Origin: JAAOII01 sp965207945
GTDB lineage: Bacteria; Pseudomonadota; Gammaproteobacteria; CBDBNL01; JAAOII01
Length of the DNA: 64,000 nt
NCBI GenBank assembly: GCA_965207945.1
Contig: OZ242303.1
Coordinates: 682,001 to 746,000, forward strand
Direction: 5' to 3'
The position numbers were made by a program, and so were the translations under genes. The notes under the pieces were generated by a model, which was given only the letters and a program-made list of their open reading frames with translations, had not been told where the DNA came from and ran no database searches. Each line of letters starts with the position of its first letter. The stretch's first letter is position 1. Below, piece after piece: positions 60,664 through 64,000 of the stretch.

Positions 60664-62817
60664 TTATGGCGTGCTGGGCTGAATTGTCCATTTAATCCGT
60701 AATCCACGCTGGCATAAACTATCTGTTGTTGTTTCAGTAAAAGCGGTAACTTTCGTACTTCTGTCATCACTTATAGGATTTACAGAGTATATATAGTAGG
60801 TTCCTCCCATCACAAATGCATTTGCGTCGGCGAGCATACCACTGGGTGTTCGGAGTGGAATTGATGCAGTTTGTTGGTTATCGTTATTAAAATAACTTCC
60901 TAATACTATCTTATCACTACCATCGTCGCTGTCACCGCCGCTCACAGAGCAAGATTCTGCTGTCGCCTGGTTGACTTGTTTAACTGTGAAAAATCTGCTA
61001 TTGACAGTTTGATCTATGTAAGGGTAACGTATCACTAATCTGTCGCCAAGCTTAATATTTGGCATTGATGCTATGTTTGTACTATTCGCGCTATCTGTAG
61101 CATTAAGGCCATCATACAGCCACCAATTAACATAGTTGTTTTTGCTTGTAGTTTCTGTATTTCCTCGCTTGATGTTTGCTAACTGCAAGGTGCCGTTGTT
61201 CTCATCATAATATTTGATACTACCATCTCTACTTGTTATTGTTTCCCTGAATCTTAGCGCATAATTTTGCCTGTGGGCATCATTCACAGCATCACTTAAT
61301 ATGATATTACCGTTATCATCAATGCTAAGCAAGTTGTCGCTGCTATCATACTCCTCTATATATCTGACATTGTATGCGGCGCTATACACCGAGTTTAGGA
61401 TGGCTATAGTGGTGGGCTTGGTAATCCGACTACTGAAGTCAATGTCAAGCTCGGAAAGTATGTCTGCAATATCTATGATGAGCGGGAAGGTGGCATAACT
61501 GAATTGATTAGAGACGTTGATTAGCAAAGAATAACTGCTTTGATGCGCTTCTCTAACGCCATTCTCCCCCTCCAAATCCAATAGTTCGGTAACACTGATG
61601 TTACCTTCATCGTCTATGACAAATAGTTCGGCTGTTGATATTCCTGCTATGTTTTGCACTTGATAGTCAACGGCGTTGAGAGCGGTGACATTGCCTATTC
61701 TGCCAATCGTTCCTTCATAAACAGAAATTTGCTGGTTTGATGTGGGAGCTGATACCCTGTCATCATCAGTCCAGACCCTAACACTAAAGTCACTGGAGGC
61801 GTTGAAAAATTTATTGTGAGCCGTGACTCTATACATATATTCACCTCTTATTAAGTTATCACTGGCGGTTAGAAGTCCGTTTTCATTGTTGAAATTAATT
61901 GGGGAGTTGAGGTTGATGTTGTCTATCATCCCTCCGCCATCTAATAACATAATGGAATAACTTTTAGAATGTAAGGCGCTAATATTGCCTACTATAGTGC
62001 CCATGGGGGTATTATTATTAATAAAAAATGCTCCAGTTGTGGCGGCAAGAATAATAGGCACACGTTTAATCACATCACCAATTATTGTGGTTTCTCCACT
62101 AATATTCAATTGTCCAAGTTGCTGTGCGGTGTTGTTGAGAACAAACCTGATGCCGGTTAATTGGACTTGAGAGATTTTTTCAAAAGGGGGGAGTGCCAAC
62201 CCCTTTATCTGCGGACCATTGCCGCACTCATCATCTCTATCAGCTAATAATACTTGAGATATGCTGAAAGAGAATAAACGACTATTGTCTTCTCTGGCAG
62301 GCGCGTTGATGCTGCTCTCGCTTGCTTGAATAGTGGGTGAGCAAGCATAATCCTGTTCATTTCTTCGTAGATTGTAGTTCATACCACTAATGTTTAAATT
62401 GAGTGGTTTATTGGCATGTTCAGCCATCAATAACATGTCGGATGTGAGGTTTAATTGGACGATAATATCTTGCTGTCTGCTAATGTTTACTTGCGGAGGT
62501 AAAGCAGTGGTTGATATTGTAAATGTGTTGTCAAGTAATCCTTCATCTGGTTGTTCTTTATCTGGCTGTGTTTGATTGAGCTGTTCTCCATCGGGTTGTT
62601 CTTTATCTGGTTGTTCTCCATTAGATTGTGTTTGATTGAGTTGGACTTTATCTAATAGTTCTTCTTCCTCTTCTTCCGTGCAGGAAACAAGAATTAGCGA
62701 TAATATACATAAGATTGCTATATGTACCCACGCTGTATGTAATCTCCTTAGATGTATCCCCCCCGGAATTTTGTGCCGTAGCACAATGATTGAAAATTGA
62801 TTAATGTTATCCCCCAT
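60664..62817 (-). CDS. large lipoprotein with cadherin-like repeats
   Basis: 717 residues. The signal is unusually long, with about 45 residues before the lipobox LILVSC, then an acidic stretch EEEEEE and a repetitive linker (EQPDKEQPDGEQLNQTQ type, about 55-95). The rest has beta-rich repeats with cadherin-like features such as LDLEG and VFIDDEG-type turns, but no certain family. No enzyme motif. It is the third large lipoprotein of the window and may be a surface-exposed protein; function unknown. The ATG at 62817 is the only in-frame Met near the signal. Confidence 0.6.
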   Translation of the reverse strand: MGDNINQFSIIVLRHKIPGGIHLRRLHTAWVHIAILCILSLILVSCTEEEEEELLDKVQLNQTQSNGEQPDKEQPDGEQLNQTQPDKEQPDEGLLDNTFTISTTALPPQVNISRQQDIIVQLNLTSDMLLMAEHANKPLNLNISGMNYNLRRNEQDYACSPTIQASESSINAPAREDNSRLFSFSISQVLLADRDDECGNGPQIKGLALPPFEKISQVQLTGIRFVLNNTAQQLGQLNISGETTIIGDVIKRVPIILAATTGAFFINNNTPMGTIVGNISALHSKSYSIMLLDGGGMIDNINLNSPINFNNENGLLTASDNLIRGEYMYRVTAHNKFFNASSDFSVRVWTDDDRVSAPTSNQQISVYEGTIGRIGNVTALNAVDYQVQNIAGISTAELFVIDDEGNISVTELLDLEGENGVREAHQSSYSLLINVSNQFSYATFPLIIDIADILSELDIDFSSRITKPTTIAILNSVYSAAYNVRYIEEYDSSDNLLSIDDNGNIILSDAVNDAHRQNYALRFRETITSRDGSIKYYDENNGTLQLANIKRGNTETTSKNNYVNWWLYDGLNATDSANSTNIASMPNIKLGDRLVIRYPYIDQTVNSRFFTVKQVNQATAESCSVSGGDSDDGSDKIVLGSYFNNDNQQTASIPLRTPSGMLADANAFVMGGTYYIYSVNPISDDRSTKVTAFTETTTDSLCQRGLRIKWTIQPSTP
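62530..62655 (-). repeat. tandem repeats encoding the EQPD linker
   Basis: Units built from GGTTGTTCTTTATCTGG and TGTGTTTGATTGAG (plus strand) alternate, encoding the repeated EQPDKEQPDGEQLNQTQ linker directly after the lipobox. Confidence 0.85.
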
Positions 62818-62897
62818 AATAATTTAGTTAATCCAATGATGCAGGTATTATACACTATATTTCTTTTTTAGGGTGAAAATATGCTACAATATCCGCT

Positions 62898-63746
62898 ATG
62901 AGTTGGATTACTAAAATTGTTTCTGGCATATCTGGTGCCGAGACGCAGAAAAAAGAAGTCCCAGAAGGACTATGGAGTCGCTGTACATCTTGCGGCGCAG
63001 TACTTTATAAACCCGAGCTTTCCAAAAATCTTAATATATGTATGAAATGTAATTTTCATATACCTATAGGGGCGCGATTGCGTTTGGATACATTTTTTGA
63101 TGAGGGCAGCGCCAAAGAGATTGGCGCCGACATTAAACCCACAGACCCGTTGAAGTTCAAAGACAGCAAGAAATATAAAGACCGTCTTGGTGATGCTCAA
63201 AGCAGGCACAAAGAAAACGATGCTCTGGTGGTAATGCAAGGCACGCTTAACGGGATGAGTGTAGTGGCTTCGGCATTTGAATTTTCTTTTATCGGGGGTT
63301 CTATGGGTTCTGTAGTGGGGCAAAAATTTGTGATGGGCGTAGAGCAGGCGATAGAAAGCAAAACCCCTTATGTGTGCTTTTCTGCTAGTGGCGGGGCGCG
63401 TATGCAAGAAGGACTAATATCTCTGTTTCAGATGGCTAAGACCAGTGCTGCCATAGCTAAGTTAGGCGAGTTTGGTTTGCCCTATATTTCGGTGCTTACC
63501 AACCCAACTTATGGCGGTGTTACCGCTAGTTTAGCAATGTTGGGAGACATAAATATTGCCGAACCGCAAGCAGATATTGGCTTTGCTGGCAAGCGGGTGA
63601 TTAAGGATACGGTGCAAAAAGACCTGCCCGAAGGATTTCAAACCAGTGAGTTTTTGCTGGAACACGGAGCGTTGGATATGATTGTGGCTCGCCATGACTT
63701 GCGCCGCCGTATAGGATCAATCCTGAGTATGCTGCACGCAGCATAA
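62898..63746 (+). CDS. accD: acetyl-CoA carboxylase carboxyltransferase subunit beta
   Basis: Zinc-binding half of the carboxyltransferase making malonyl-CoA; 282 residues. Zinc ribbon: RCTSCGAVLY and ICMKCNFHIPI. Core: GGSMGSVVGQKFVMGVEQA, PYVCFSASGGARMQEGLISLFQMAKTSAA, PTYGGVTASLAMLGDINIAEPQA, IGFAGKRVI. A TACAAT box lies eight bases before the ATG. Followed by folC, as in E. coli. Confidence 0.97.
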   Translation: MSWITKIVSGISGAETQKKEVPEGLWSRCTSCGAVLYKPELSKNLNICMKCNFHIPIGARLRLDTFFDEGSAKEIGADIKPTDPLKFKDSKKYKDRLGDAQSRHKENDALVVMQGTLNGMSVVASAFEFSFIGGSMGSVVGQKFVMGVEQAIESKTPYVCFSASGGARMQEGLISLFQMAKTSAAIAKLGEFGLPYISVLTNPTYGGVTASLAMLGDINIAEPQADIGFAGKRVIKDTVQKDLPEGFQTSEFLLEHGALDMIVARHDLRRRIGSILSMLHAA

Positions 63747-63762
63747 ATTTAGCATAAATTTA
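63741..63762. repeat. 11-bp tandem duplication spanning the accD stop
   Basis: Two exact copies of GCATAAATTTA; the first contains the TAA stop of accD. Confidence 0.88.
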
Positions 63763-63852
63763 GTATAGCTTCATCCTACCAGGGCTTGCGTATAGCGTAT
63801 ATAAGCGCGGCGAGTGCGGAGGGCGCGGAATAATATCTGCATTAACACAGCT

Positions 63853-64000
63853 ATGAAACCCGAAGAATATCTTAACCACCTAATATCTTGCCATTCATTG
63901 GATGAGATAAAACTCGGTCTGGATAGAATAACCAAAGTATTCCATAATCTAACTGATGGCGGCAAGCCACCACATATTCCTTTTACTTATATAGTAGGGG
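63853..64000 (+). CDS. folC: folylpolyglutamate synthase / dihydrofolate synthase, 3' end outside window
   Basis: Only the first 49 residues are present, from the ATG at 63853 (MKPEEYLNHLISCHSL). The DEIKLGLDRITKVFHNL and HIPFTYIVG segments match the region just before the FolC ATP loop (usually AGTNGKGS). Position after accD also fits folC. The call therefore rests on a short stretch plus gene order. Confidence 0.8.
   Translation, partial: MKPEEYLNHLISCHSLDEIKLGLDRITKVFHNLTDGGKPPHIPFTYIVG

Overview
The window looks like a chromosome segment of an AT-rich gammaproteobacterium that I cannot place further. The evidence is gene order. It carries tRNA-Thr/Tyr/Gly/Thr then tuf, tRNA-Trp, secE, nusG, rplKAJL and rpoBC; tgt-yajC-secD-secF; iscS-iscU-iscA; rpmH-rnpA-yidD-yidC-mnmE; and accD-folC. 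No transposase, integrase, phage gene, rRNA operon or CRISPR array was seen.

Layout. 1-3.6 kb: 3' part of galT, a thioredoxin-like protein, an orphan PstS-like binding protein and an RraA-like protein. 3.6-8.8 kb: tgt, the Sec accessory operon and a small outer-membrane-like protein. 8.8-22.6 kb: four tRNAs and the translation/transcription block from tuf to rpoC. 22.6-25.4 kb: Fe-S assembly genes and a HAD phosphatase. 25.6-30.5 kb: a sodium:solute symporter, a small membrane protein, a TPR protein and acetyl-CoA synthetase, a plausible acetate uptake and activation module. 30.6-43.4 kb: rlmE, a 1753-residue lipoprotein lodged between rlmE and ftsH, a FolX/FolB-like enzyme, folK, hemH, recN and radC. 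43.6-45.7 kb: a two-gene cassette (HD phosphohydrolase plus YwgA-like protein) between direct repeats. 45.9-51.3 kb: bifunctional Nnr, a second GLUG lipoprotein and an oversized aroE. 51.5-55.3 kb: an EF-hand/ECF sigma/membrane-protein module, then trpD-trpC. 55.4-60.6 kb: OsmC and rubredoxin, then rpmH to mnmE and tRNA-Ser. 60.7-64 kb: a third large lipoprotein, accD and the start of folC.

Three things stand out. First, a GC-rich element of up to about 120 bp, built from two hairpins, occurs about seven times. One short copy lies in frame inside aroE, much as Rickettsia palindromic elements do. Second, conserved enzymes (galT, recN, radC, nnr, aroE, rnpA) carry in-frame tandem or low-complexity insertions, and many gene ends are followed by 11-17 bp tandem duplications. 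Third, the HD-YwgA pair is bounded by a 43-bp exact direct repeat that reaches into the last codons of radC, so it looks like an acquired cassette. Together these suggest a genome in which slippage and small repeat insertion act freely, within the limit of keeping reading frames.

All calls rest on reading the sequence and on remembered family features; no database search was run.
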